From Symbiodinium natans (lineage: Eukaryota > Sar > Dinophyceae > Suessiales > Symbiodiniaceae): a stretch of DNA of 64,000 nucleotides. Numbering within the stretch: position 1 is the first letter of the stretch; every line of letters begins with the position of its first letter. Shown one piece after another: positions 45,901 to 56,809 of the stretch. The notes beneath the pieces were generated by a model. It did not search any database and was not told where the DNA came from. It was given only the letters and a program-made list of their open reading frames with translations. The position numbers and the translations under genes are program-made. The stretch covers positions 1,085,011 through 1,149,010 of the forward strand of contig CAJNDS010002368.1 of the NCBI GenBank assembly GCA_905221605.1. The letters run 5' to 3'.

Positions 45901-48610
45901 TCTTTGATGTCCTAGCGGGAGTCGAGAAAGGAGCAGAACGCAAAAGGGAGTAGACTGGATCATAGAGCAATTGCAGTAAGAATTCAATAACTTACTCGTA
46001 GCAATGACAATTCATACTCGAACCAAGGTCCACGAGTCCTGCTTGGCCTGGGCATGCTCCAGGTCCGCAGTCGCCTTCTGCTCCTTCTTCGCCTTTCAGG
46101 ACTTCGTTTCCTGCATAATTTTCTGAGCTAGCCTAAGCTATCCTCCTTCGACTTTTTGACCTTAGGCCTTAGTCTGGGTGCAGACCTCAGGAGCTAGGGG
46201 CGACGTCTTCTTCTGCCGGCTCGCCTCCAGCTGCTTCTTGCCGGCCTCGATCTCCTCTGTCTTCGCCTTCACCAGTCCGTCATGGGCCTCCAAGAATGGG
46301 GTCGCAGAACGCACGGCAAGGGAAGCTTGGGGTTTGCCTTCTTGTTCTCCTCCTCTTGCGACTGAAGATCAGAAAGCTCATTCTTGAAGTTGTCCTGGCT
46401 TACCGAGCCTTGCTTACATCTTTCCGAATCTTTCCACACGTCTTTTCGCATTGCCACATCTACTTGGCAGCGTGCGGCTCCTTGAGCCCAGACAGAACTC
46501 CAGTCACCCCTCCGGTGGTGTCGGGAGCGTCCTTCTGCAGGAACGCGGACCTGATGGTGCAGATGAGCATGTTCTTAAGCAACCGAAACGACCTAATTAT
46601 ATATCAACACGAAACCGCCGAGCCTTGCTTGCAATGGATTCTTGAAGAAATGCTCAACCTTGCGGTGCCGGAGCTCTCACTTTCCAGAAAACAACGGATG
46701 CTGTTGCGTCAGGCACCTTCTCGCGCTGCGTCTTCGTCAGAAGCCGGGCGTGCTTGGACACAACAGCCCGCAGCTGGGACAGGGCGCTCATGAGGCGTGC
46801 CTGGTCATTCAGCTGCCGCTGATCTCGCATTAATACCGTTAAGAAAAGGAAGAAAAAGCACCAGCCTACACCAGACAACATCGAACTCCTACAACTGAGC
46901 ACTTTTGAGGCTGACCATTCTCAGACGACTGATAAGATGCAAGCGCTTAGTCTACGACGGGCAGGCAGGGGGCATGCGGACAGTTTCTTACGGAACTCAT
47001 GGTCTTGTTGGCAAGCAAACCCCAACTCTCCGTGCCTGGGGCATCTGCAAGAAGGAGGACTTGTCAGAGCCTCACAATAAGTGCGCTGCGTGCAGAACAG
47101 TTCGGCGCAGCGCAAGCCACACGTGTCAGCCGCTGCATTCATATGCATTCCTCTTGAGCCCTGAAGTGTGAGAAGGCATGCATCTGCTTGACCGCTGCCC
47201 GTGTGGTTCATGTCTGACATGCTCTCGTTTGTGGCGACCTTGTTTCTTATTTGTGACTACATAAATACCTCATGTACAGCTACACATCTTGGTTTAGGAC
47301 TTGGGAAATGAGTTGGTCGCAAATGAGGTGACCGCCCGTTCATGGTGGATGTCACCACGCATCGACGTGTAACCCCTTTTGGTCAAAATACAAACGGGAG
47401 AGCAGCTGGAGAGAAAGTCAGATGACGATCACCTTTTGCGGGCTTCCCCGCCAGGATGGCTCTGACAAGATCTGAGGATCATCTGAATGGCTGTGCCACA
47501 TACTGCCAGGGGAAGGCTGTCAAGCTACTCCGAGATGACGCATGCGAAGCTGACATACACGTCCTCCAGCGGCAATTTCCATCACGCGCACCGTTCAGAA
47601 CAGTATGTTAGGGTCAGGGATGGGTGGAGCCAATACTCCAACACTCCAGAAAGCTCATCCCAGCTGTGACAACCCCTGCCTGAAAAGTCTAAACATCGTG
47701 ATCGCTCGTGCGCCATCATGATGAACTAGCCCCCAGCACGTTAGCATTACAAAGCATGTTGCTGTCTGCAGGGCGCTCCCACGTAACAAAAAATAGGCTG
47801 CAATATCTCGACAGTTCATTTCTACGGAACGCTCTCCGAGCTACGCACAGTATGGAACCATTGGGAGCGGGGCCGATGGCATCCAGCGCTCTGTCCACTG
47901 ATGTGGCAGACTGCGTCAAGTCCTGTGGCACGACCCGTGGCATTTAACAATCTGTATTAAGTGCGTCCAGGACTCCAGGTGATGTCCTTCTCGTCATCGT
48001 GGAACTCTGCAAGCTGCTGCTTGCGCAATGTTACAGCGGTGTCGAGGGCACCTTCGTTCTTGACGACCTCGTCCTTCGGGCTCTTGAAGACTTATGGCGG
48101 GATCATGAGACTACAGGCCTCTCACAAGCTGCGCTGGCCAGATTGGCAAGATATTTCAACCAAGATCTGTGTCAACCTCATTGCTTTTGCTCCTCGGAGG
48201 TGGCGATCTCGGAGGTCAGGCGGGAGCTTGTGGCTGCCAACTCTTCGGTGCGTGCCTCCAGACCCTGACAGTGGGGAGAGATTGCAAGCTGCAAGCCGAC
48301 GATTGCAGTGAGACGAAGCATCCGGAAGCACTTTCTCCGGCCTTGATCCGGGCTTGCGCCTCCTCGATGCTCTTTGCCTTCTCGTCGCCATTGCTTTTGC
48401 ACCAGCACTGCATCTTCTCGTACGTGTCCTCGTCCTCCTTTGCTTCTGCTTCGAGAGAGCCCTGCATGTCCTGGCAGCTGGCAAGCTGCTCTGTGAGGCC
48501 TCGCCGCTAGGCCTCTGAGACTCCTTGCACTTTAGCCGAACCTTGCCTTCAGAAGATTGATGACCTTCGTGGTTGGCCTTCCAAAGTCTACAACAGGACT
48601 ACGCTGCAGG
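42943..48610 (-). CDS. Dinoflagellate coiled-coil repeat protein, about 25 small exons
   Basis: A large, unnamed dinoflagellate family, known to me only by its pattern: mostly coiled coil with a few Cys. Pieces in order match it from start to end: RPTTKVINLLK (to 48547), DEDTYEKMQCWCKSNGDEK (48470-48342), LEARTEELAATSSRLTSEI (48264-48185), KNEGALDTAVTLRKQQLAEF (from 48080), DNFKNELSDLQSQEEENKK (46394-46338), KTEEIEAGKKQLE (from 46287), QKATADLEHAQAKQD (about 46090), LRLEEKCAAMDADYEKR (about 45790), EEQTAVAKAIEALSSDE (about 45640), AHDTFGKTFSFLQ (45486-45448), LDTFEKVKKAIEEMKADLKK (45059-44965), DWCTSEFQKKKKLET (about 44890), NREKENKEL (about 44500), KSQVLLKQAMLSLKSVYAK (about 44310), VLSMLQQLIADAKAMETE (43948-43895), SVEAKTKDITDKDAEKGATE (43562-43485), CDFLMKNFDAR (about 43150) and EMDALQQAKSMLSGAK (about 42980-42943). 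Donors are mostly GC. The expected signal-peptide exon was not found. Confidence 0.88.
43258..43286. repeat. CA microsatellite in intron
   Basis: About 14 CA units, within an intron of the coiled-coil gene. Confidence 0.9.
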
Positions 48611-48619
48611 TGGCCAGGC

Positions 48620-51030
48620 ATGAGGAGGAGAGAGAGGAACTTTGAGGAACAAAGACGAGGGAGAACGGCCGCAAACGGAACAGCTGATGGTGAGGTTCTA
48701 CACAAGTCCGTACGAGCAGTGCTCAGATGCCAGGCCTGCCCTGACTTTCCTTAGAAGCACACTCAGAGGGAAGGCAAAGGGAGGGTTGCCACGACCCCGT
48801 AGTGCAGTGCAAGGGCAAGGACTGAAAGGCCCGTTTCGACCCTTGTCCGAGGGGCATCCAAACCAGCAGCGAAGCCAAGTGCAGATAGAGTGAGCACCTG
48901 AAGCCAAATTCAAGCTCAGCAGCACTGGCACGACATCTTGGTAAGGAAATGCTAAAACTGCTGCTGAAAACTGCTGACTTTGGGTTTCTTGACTTGAACT
49001 GCAGCAGAAGGCATGCCGCAACTCTGATATGGGCTGTCCCCTCCTTGCGCATCGCCATGGTCGTGGCGGTGCAGCTGCGGTGCAGCTACAATACTTCCAG
49101 CGCAGCAGCGGGAAGACGGATCTAATCTAAGCTTTTGAGCCGGTAGCAGAAGGGGCGCGATGCTTCTGAGCCTGTTCCATGACCCTTCAAATCCAGCATC
49201 CCCAGCTTCAACCCTGCAGGCTTTCGAAAGGGTTCAACGGGCAGTATGACATTGCGAATGTCGGAAAGCAATGAATTTACAAGACACATCTTCACAGGTA
49301 GGCTGTGCGTCCAGAAATTTCTTATGATGAAGTTCACTGAACGGGGTCTACCTGTGCCGGTGCCTGGCGAAAGCGGAAACGACATTCGATCAAACTATAC
49401 ATGAAACGTCTAAGCCGAGAAAAACTTCTGGAATGAATTAAGCCAAACATCTGCAGGGACCTATCACGCCCAACACACTGTCACGGACAGGATTCCAGGC
49501 ATGATCGCCCTGCAAACACCATGCTGTTGAGCCACCTGCACCACGCAATCGCGACGCAATCCTTAAGTTAAACATAGCTACACCTAATTACCTGAACATG
49601 GACGGGCTCCAATCTGGCCCAACAGCATTTCACAGCACATGTCCCCAAGCGAAAGCCTATCAAGCTAAAGCTCCGCACTGCCATGGACGGCTTCGAATGA
49701 TTCGAACGATCCTTGGTCAGCAGTCTCCTTCAAAGGGCTTGACCATGCTTGACCTAGCCGGAGAGACCAGATGGTGGCTGAAAAAACGACTCTCGCCCGA
49801 GAGCTGCACCTCCAGCGCAGCTTGCGAGAGTCTACCTACACTACAAATCACGTAGGCTCGATGGACTCTTGGTACTCTACAGGCTCTACACTGACTCTAC
49901 ACTCTACATACACACACTATAGACTATAAAGACTCGATTGACTCTGTAAACTCTATAAACTCTACAGAGTGCTTCGGTTCTATTGGTCCTACTAACTCCT
50001 ATAAACGTTACAGATATCATAGATTCTATAATGACTCTACAGTATAGCCTCCATCGACTCTAGAGACTCTACACAACCCCGCAAACTCTTGATGAAGAAG
50101 TCCCCCATATAACATCTCTCTCTATACTTTATAAGAAAGCATAAAGTACAAGACAGCCACCACTTCGAGCTGACCGGAACTGCGCATTGCCCAAACTCCA
50201 ACGACGGATGGGCTGGAAAATGACAGCAGTGATTTGCTGCTTGTAGCGCACAGGTTTCTGAATGACGTTTACAAGCTGCATGAAACTTGCTGATCAGCGA
50301 GCCATACAGCCACGAAATGCCGCCGCCAATGATTCGCGCTGAGATGGCGACAGACTGGGAGGGTTCAGCACTGTAAAAATTGGACTGGTGTCACTTGCAG
50401 ATTATTGCAGATCTGGCCTCTGCCTTCACAGAGGCCCAGACAAGCACAGTGACTGATCACCGACGCGGAACAAGAGATTGTGAACTTCCTGAATCACCCA
50501 CATTGAGCTGGGTAGATTAAGGAAATGCTTGACGGTTCAGGTACCCTGCGGTACTCTGCGGGCTTCTTCTCATGCCATACAGTAGGTAAGTAGTCGTTGT
50601 ATCAATTTGCTGTCTTCGTCAGCCTTTGATCAAATCACTGGCCACAACCTTGTCCATGGTTCTTTTGGACCCTGGACAGTTCAAGAGCCTGCGTTGTTGA
50701 AGGAGATGAGAGTGCGCACGTCAAAAGAGGCCAAACCTTGCCAGACAGCTTCTTACGCTCTCACAGCCTTGCCACAGTACACATCAGGTGTAGGATCCGC
50801 GCATGCGTGATGGCTTCTCCGCTGGAAGCTTTTCCAATCGTTCGACACAATCTTGCGCCGAAGGCCTGACAGCACGTGAGCTGAGCTGGAAGCTTTGGAA
50901 GTGAAGAAGCAACAGGAAGCACACTGCCAACATGCCTCGCCTGTCTTCCGCTTTCACGGCCCATGCCTCAGCTTCCCGCAAGTTCCAGGCCGTTACTCTG
51001 GGAGTTGAATGTGCACATAAGCATGCTAGT
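48620..51030. other. 5' side of the coiled-coil gene; few coding signs
   Basis: A minus-strand frame at 50935-50800 begins MLAVCFLLLLHFQSFQLSSR and then reads AVRPSAQDCVERLEKLPAEK, which looks like a signal peptide with a mature start. It could be the missing first exon of the coiled-coil gene or another gene; I could not join it. A frame at 49385-49122 is open but unassigned. 49850-50090 is a repeat. Confidence 0.3.
49850..50090. repeat. Degenerate GACTCTA/CTCTACA repeat tract
   Basis: AT-rich stretch in which GACTCTA, ACTCTACA and ACTCTATA recur about 20 times without strict period. Confidence 0.7.
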
Positions 51031-51219
51031 ATCATGAGGTGCACGTCGCATCTGAAACGTCATTCGCGGCAACAGAGAACCCCAGATTCATCATGGAAGC
51101 ACAAGCCCCGGCAACGGGGACCGAGGTTTGGCCCAATACAGATTTAGGAGCCCAAATGGAACTTCTGCATAAGGCAAGAAGCCTCTTTTCCCCCCAGCTC
51201 GTGGAAGAGCATGGAAGTG

Positions 51220-51910
51220 CGGTTCTCTGATGTTCTCTGTACAACACGGAGTCCGGCACAAGGTGTCCCGCGACTTGCCGAAGCCACAAGTGCTGCAAGA
51301 CATGTTCATCTCCAAACAGGAGAAGGCCAGCAAGTTGGGCAATTATTCCATGTATCTGTGACAAATGCGGCAGAATTGGGAGGATGCTGCTTTCCTTGTT
51401 GCCGGCGCCCACTCTCCCGTAAACATGAAAGTTTGTATCAATATGTCGTCATTTCGTAGATTGTCAACAAAGTACTAATCTTCTTCGAGAGAGTCTGTTC
51501 ACAGAAAACTCCTACAAGAGGTCGGCGGAGTGGCAGGTGTGGGGAGCGCGGTCAGCGCCGACGGCTCAGAAGGGAGGACTGGCCGAGCCACGGAGAAGAA
51601 ACCGGCTTGGACGAAGCAGACTGAAGCGTCTTACAGAAGTCTCACAGAAGTTGGGGCAGAGAGGGAGAGCGAGTGCGAGCGAGGTAGTCTGTGTGAGAGA
51701 GAGAATGGCAGCTGTCTTGGCTGCTGGAATGGGCTCTAAATTTTGTTGGCAAAAAGATGCGCGGTGACTGGCTGGGTGTTTAGGGTACCTTTTGCTGAGG
51801 AGAAAGACCCCACGCCCCAACACTGCGTGCAGAATAATTTCAAGCCAAGGGTCATCCTGCATGAGGCTGCGCAGCCTCAGTTTCGGAAAGGCTTTAAAGG
51901 CCACCGCATG
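51220..51910 (-). other. Two exon-like segments, unassigned
   Basis: Minus strand: AFKAFPKLRLRSLMQDDPWL then EIILHAVLG (about 51902-51815), and, after an AG at about 51362, IHGIIAQLAGLLLFGDEHVL then QHLWLRQVAGHLVPDS to a GT at about 51250. Both read as coding and lie downstream of the kinase gene. They may be its 3' part or the next gene. Confidence 0.35.
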
Positions 51911-52199
51911 CCACCGTAATCAACGGCCTAAGGGCTGAGGGCAGGCTGAGGGCTTGGCTCAGGTGTGCCGCATGACGAGCTGAGGGATGGTCTGGGCTCG
52001 TGCCCCTTAAGGTAGGCCTTGTGATGCGGAGCAAAGTAGACACCCATACACAAGTTCCACAGGCACAGGGACGCCATAGTCGAAGCTTGTCGCAGCTTGG
52101 ACCCTGGCTCGAAGCACCTGCTCAGGATCGTCGCCGCCTCATGTGAAGAGACTGGCAACTAGGCAGCAGCTCTCCCAAACAGTAACGCCTTATGAAGCT

Positions 52200-53965
52200 C
52201 GGCCCTTAGAGATTGCCAAGGCGCAGAAGTCGAAAAATGGCATTCTGCCTGCAAAATGACAGCATGCAGTGAGCCAGGCCTGGGAAACAAGCAGCATCAC
52301 AGCATCACCCCTCCTGAAGCTATATAATACATGATGAGGGCAAAAGCATAGATGTCGATTCTGTCCTGAGATTTCAGGCCGAACGCATGCGTCTTGAATC
52401 TAATAAAGAATGGAGCAACCACGTGGCAACACTGGCCGCTTAGAGGCTGTGTACTGCTCGTAACGAACAACTTCTGGAGCCATGTACCGATACGTGCCCA
52501 CACCTGAGCATCGTCAGCATTTGTCCAAGGTCGACGGTGATTTTGTGCTCTTGATGAATGCGAGTGCACTGAAGCCCCTGAGCAGGTAGGTTCCGGGCCG
52601 CCAGACATCATGGGCGCCGGTGACACGTCCTTCCTTCCAGCATGCTGCACACTCACATGTCCAAGCATCCCAACGACCCCAAGAGGGAAAAAATGGGAAA
52701 AATCAATGAAAGCACTGAGGAAAACATTGCAGTCCAAGCAGCCCAGACCGATCCAAGAGCTTTGGACGCATTATTTTGCTCAAGCCAAAGTCTGTGACCT
52801 GTGTCGCATTGTGTCGCTGCATGTCGCTGCTGCCTACCTGAACACTCGGCGCCCGCATGGCCAACTGCCTTCAACTCCAGTCCTTTCGTCAACAGGAGGT
52901 TCAGAGGCTTCAGATCTCGGTGAATAATGGGTCCTAGGCTGAAGTGCCGACAAAGGAGCTGTGAGAGTGAGAGGGAGAGATTCCCACGAAGTCTGTCACA
53001 GTCTCAGATCCCGGCGAGCACAACCATGCAAGAATGACAACGCCCTCGCCGTAGAGAGGAACCAAGACAGCGCAACCTCATGCTGACACTTCGGATCACC
53101 GAGGAAAAATTCCGATGCCGCGACCCTCCAGCTTTATGTAGCAAAGGGTTTTCGACGAGCAAAGAAGCTTGCAAGAGCCAGCAGTGGAACAGAGAGTGGA
53201 AGTTCGAGGCTCACACGTGGTATGGCGGCTTGAACTCCTTGCTGTTTGTCTTGATCCGATTGGCCCGCATGTACGTCTCCACATCTCCACCCTGCACAAG
53301 CCCACATACAACATGATCTCTTGGGTGCATTTGGGTGCCAAGGCCGCGGAGGCCTCCATGTACTCTGTGAGGAAGAAGCAGGTATCAGTGTCCAGGCTGG
53401 CACCCAAAAACAGTACAAGGTCCGGGTGTCGCAGGGTGGACAATGTCCTGAGCGCCAGGAGCCAACGAAGCCAGGAAGCCAGGAAGCTGAGTTGTCTGCG
53501 TGTTGGTGCTGGCATGTGCTGGCCTGATCTCATGCAGCAGCTCGTCCCGCGCAATTTGAACCTCAGTACAGTACCAGGCATCAGCACCAGAGTCAATTGT
53601 CGGGGATGTCCATGCAAATCCAGAACTCCTTCCATTTCAAGAGCATACCCTCTAGCCGCTCTAGCCGACTTCGAGAGCAATCGAGCAGCAGTAGAATCAC
53701 TTGCTTCATCTTGGCGGCGCGTATTGAGACCGGAGGCCCTTGGTCAAGCGTCAATTACCATCGCGACCAGCCAGTTACAGCGGTTGATTGAGTCCCACCT
53801 CACGTCCTTCACAGTCTTTGCTACGACCTGGCATTTTCCCATGGCGAAAGACTGAACGGATCCGAACGGACCTCGAAGAAGCACGCAACTTGCCTTCAAC
53901 CCGCGCCATGTTGCCAGGTAAACCGCGCTCTTGATGGTTGTGGACAAACACTTTCCAAACTGCAC
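52200..53965 (-). CDS. Protein kinase, multi-exon catalytic domain
   Basis: Serine/threonine- or TKL-type kinase domain, in order: 53965-53894 VQFGKCLSTTIKSAVYLATW, the glycine-loop region (the loop itself is poor); from 53827 VVAKTVKD with the ATP-binding Lys; 53561-53524 VQIARDELLHEI, the helix-C Glu; 53447-53354 LSTLRHPDLVLFLGA then FFLTEYME; 53291-53217 GGDVETYMRANRIKTNSKEF; 52958 to about 52898 IIHRDLKPLNLLL, the catalytic loop; from 52798 VTDFGLSKIMRPK, the DFG motif; 52503-52433 GTYRYMAPEVVRYEQYTASK, the activation-loop end; and 52365-52309 DRIDIYAFALIMYYIASGG. Catalytic Lys, Asp and DFG Asp are all present, so it is probably active. The order and motifs fit the MAP3K/TKL-like kinases common in dinoflagellates. 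The C-lobe end after 52309 is unsure (CFEPGSKLRQ near 52110 may be part). Confidence 0.9.
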
Positions 53966-54044
53966 CTGCACAAGGACGATGTTACACAAAATACGCGAGT
54001 GACATAATCATGATTGGCACCATGATCTACAGCATGCATATTGG

Positions 54045-54045
54045 C

Positions 54046-54117
<72 letters not shown>

Positions 54118-54135
54118 GGGATGATGATGGGGATG
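54045..54135. repeat. (ATG)n microsatellite
   Basis: About 25 ATG units with two GGG interruptions near the end. It reads as poly-Met on plus and poly-His on minus. It lies just upstream of the first kinase exon found, so probably in an intron. Confidence 0.95.
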
Positions 54136-54539
54136 CACAACCTGCTTTGCTACAGTGCTGTCAAGGCGATTCGGAAACCAAACGCCGCGGCTGGCAAGCC
54201 GGGAGAATCCGCCAACAAGAGGAATCCTCTGTACGCCCAATTCCACTGCCCTCCCCAGTCACACCCAGCCTGCCCCGGGATAGGGCAGCGAAGGAAAACA
54301 CAATCTGTCCCCAGCCGGCCCTCACAGCTCATCCCCGCTCCCACCCAGGGTAGGGAACAAGGGGTTTATCGGCGTTTTGTGTGTCCCGACCCTCTCTAGC
54401 TGCGATCCATAGCCATAAACATTCAAGAACTGCAAAGAACAACCGCAGCCGCCTCCGAGGCAACAATCGACCAGTGCTCAGATGCTGCCATGGTCTTCAG
54501 TGCCTGGCAAACCACACCAGGATACCGCACCTGCTGCAA

Positions 54540-54730
54540 CTTGAATGCCTGAGATCCTGGGCCTCAAAGTCGGTGTTTTTCTGCCCGGCCGCTTCGTCGA
54601 GAATCTTTGCGCCGGCTTCTGCCAATGCTCTCATCACCTCGAATGGAAGCTGGGGCCTATGGCAGTCAAACTCATTTCGACTAAATTCTCCGAGAGACTG
54701 CCGGATCGTTGTGCTGAAAGGCCTTCTCAG
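54540..54730 (-). other. Exon-like segment upstream of the kinase
   Basis: Minus strand encodes RNEFDCHRPQLPFEVMRALA then EAGAKILDEAAGQKNTDFEA (about 54680-54565). It is helix-like and charged, with no stop. It may be an N-terminal exon of the kinase gene. No known domain recognised. Confidence 0.4.
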
Positions 54731-55398
54731 TCACGAAGAAAGATAATGCACCAACACACGTCGACACATCAAATTCTATTGAATCTATTGACATCAAAAG
54801 AACTTCTTTGCGGGTTGCCTTACAAAGCTCAAACAAGCCCCCAAAGTTGAAATCTCAAAACGCACGGCGCACGTTGTTGGGAGCAAGAGTTCAAGAGTGG
54901 CCTGGCGGAGTGGAAGGTCTCAGCAACTTTGCGGGGACCGCGGTTTAGGGCTCGGATGGGCTCATGTGCCCCCACTGCCATTGAAGCACACTCGGGTTCC
55001 CCAGTTCCCTCGTTTCTTGGGAGGCTGTTTGTGCACCACGATGCCATGGATCATCCCCAAACGGGTAACATGTGACATCCTGTGATGAGCATGACGGAAG
55101 GCTCGTCTTTTTTGGGGCCCATGTGCTTCTCCAAACCACCTCAAGTCCTGCAGCCCCATTTGCATAGGAAACTCGCGCCGCATGCACTTGTTGTGAAAGT
55201 TGTTGGCTGGTAGTCGGGTGAGACTGTCCAAAGGCGCAAACAGGTTTTGCGGAGGCTGTGGCCTGTCGAGTGGCCTTTGCAAAGAGTTTGTAACCCTGGC
55301 ATAGATCTCAAGACAGCCTGGCATGCGAGCATGTTTTGCATTGCTTCGCACTTCTGCGCATGGACTGCACCAAGGGCATAAGGCTGGGCACACAGCGC

Positions 55399-55610
55399 GG
55401 ACCCCTCAAGTCCTAAACTCCTCAAAGCCCCTTATCACCCTTAAATTCGAAAACATGAAGCCGACCTAAGCCCTAAGACCCAACACCCTAGACCCCTGGT
55501 GCCCATATCCCAAAAAGCTAAAGACTGAAGCTCTGAAACCCTAGAGCCCTAGGCCCTAGACAATTGAAACCACAGCCCTCAACGACCCTCAGGTCACATG
55601 CCCTGCAACC
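55399..55610. repeat. Very degenerate telomeric-type tract
   Basis: Scattered CCCTAAA, CCCTAGA, CCCTAAG and similar units. Confidence 0.6.
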
Positions 55611-55849
55611 CTGAAGCCCTGCCGCCATAGAGCAGTGGAGGGCTGTTCTTTTTCTTTTTTTCTGAAGTGCTGCTTTTTTGGCTTTGGCTTGGCTTGGCTC
55701 GTGGCTTGGCTCGGGGTTTTGCTTGGTGTTGAGTTCGGCCCCAAAAGGTGTGAGCTTGTTGTTCTCTTAAACATGTCTCGGCGCAGCCCGCTCCGTTTGC
55801 AGACACAATGATCTTATGACGGGGTTGGAACATTCACATGGGTGTTGAC

Positions 55850-56800
55850 ACAACTCCTCTTGACGGCATGATGTTCTTCGAAGAGGGGAGGGCTCGGGGA
55901 GGGCGGATGCGCAACCCCCCCCCCCCCCGATTTGCAAACACAAAGTTCAGTCAGACTCATATTGGTTTCGGAGCTATTCCTTTTTGACGGCATGACAAGA
56001 CAAGCGTACAAGGCATATCAGAGCGGAGGGCTGGCACCCCCATTTACACATGCAATGCTTGCATGACGGGGTTAGAACCAATTCCTATGGCTTGTTTCCG
56101 TCATTCCTCTTGACATCAGGATGTTCTTCAAGACAGGCTCGCAATGGCACGTCTGAAAAGGACTAATCCACCCAGGCCTCGGGCCACCCCACCTCTAGTC
56201 CTCTCCCCCCACACTGCACAGAAAGGTTTGCCCCCCTTTATGCACTTTTGGCTACGCCCCCAAGCCGACAAGTGTCCGGGACCACATGGTCCATCAGGTA
56301 CCAGGGGGCACTTCCGCCTGCCCCCCCTCCCCCCCCGGCCACCCCGTTCCCTTGCTACAGGAGCTCAGGCCGAGGCAAGTCGCGTAGTGTTAAAATCCGG
56401 GCACCCCCCTCCAAATCCTCCCCCTTTTTTTGCCTGCAATTCGTGAGTTAGGGGAGTGAGGAACCACCACTTCGCGCGATGCGGGGCCATGGGCAGGGGA
56501 ATCGGTCAGGGTTGAGGGTTTCGGGTTTCCTCACCTCCAATCCCCTCCCCAACCAGCTTAAGCCCTTTGTCTGGCAGCCTTTATTTGGCTTTTTTTGCCC
56601 TGGCATGGGTACTTTGCAAGAGGTGCGTGGGAGCAGACAGTGCAGGGTTCCGCATCCCACCCCCCCCCTCCTCCCCACCCCAATGTCGGCCCATTCTCCG
56701 GGAGCTGCATGGCACCAGGCCGAGGTGGGTCGTGTAGCGTAAAAATTAAGCCATTCCTCTTGATGGCATGATATGCTTCAAAGCAAGCTTGCGCAGCCCA
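55850..56800. repeat. Array of diverged repeats: CCTCTTGACGGCATGATGTTCTTC family
   Basis: A unit around ATTCCTCTTGACGGCATGAT followed by GTTCTTCAAG recurs at about 55853, 55975, 56104 and 56752, with C runs (55915-55928, 56320-56345, 56660-56680) between. The last copy continues CTTCAAAGCAAGCTTGC, as at 38071-38096 and 38246-38270. Two copies of the GGCCGAGG..GTAG.GTTAAAATT motif also lie here (about 56366-56397, 56716-56748). Confidence 0.65.
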
Positions 56801-56809
56801 CACTCCAGA

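Noticed and set aside
53896-54246. Histidine-rich protein on the minus strand
   Set aside because: It is the ATG microsatellite read backwards, with no protein-like sequence around it.
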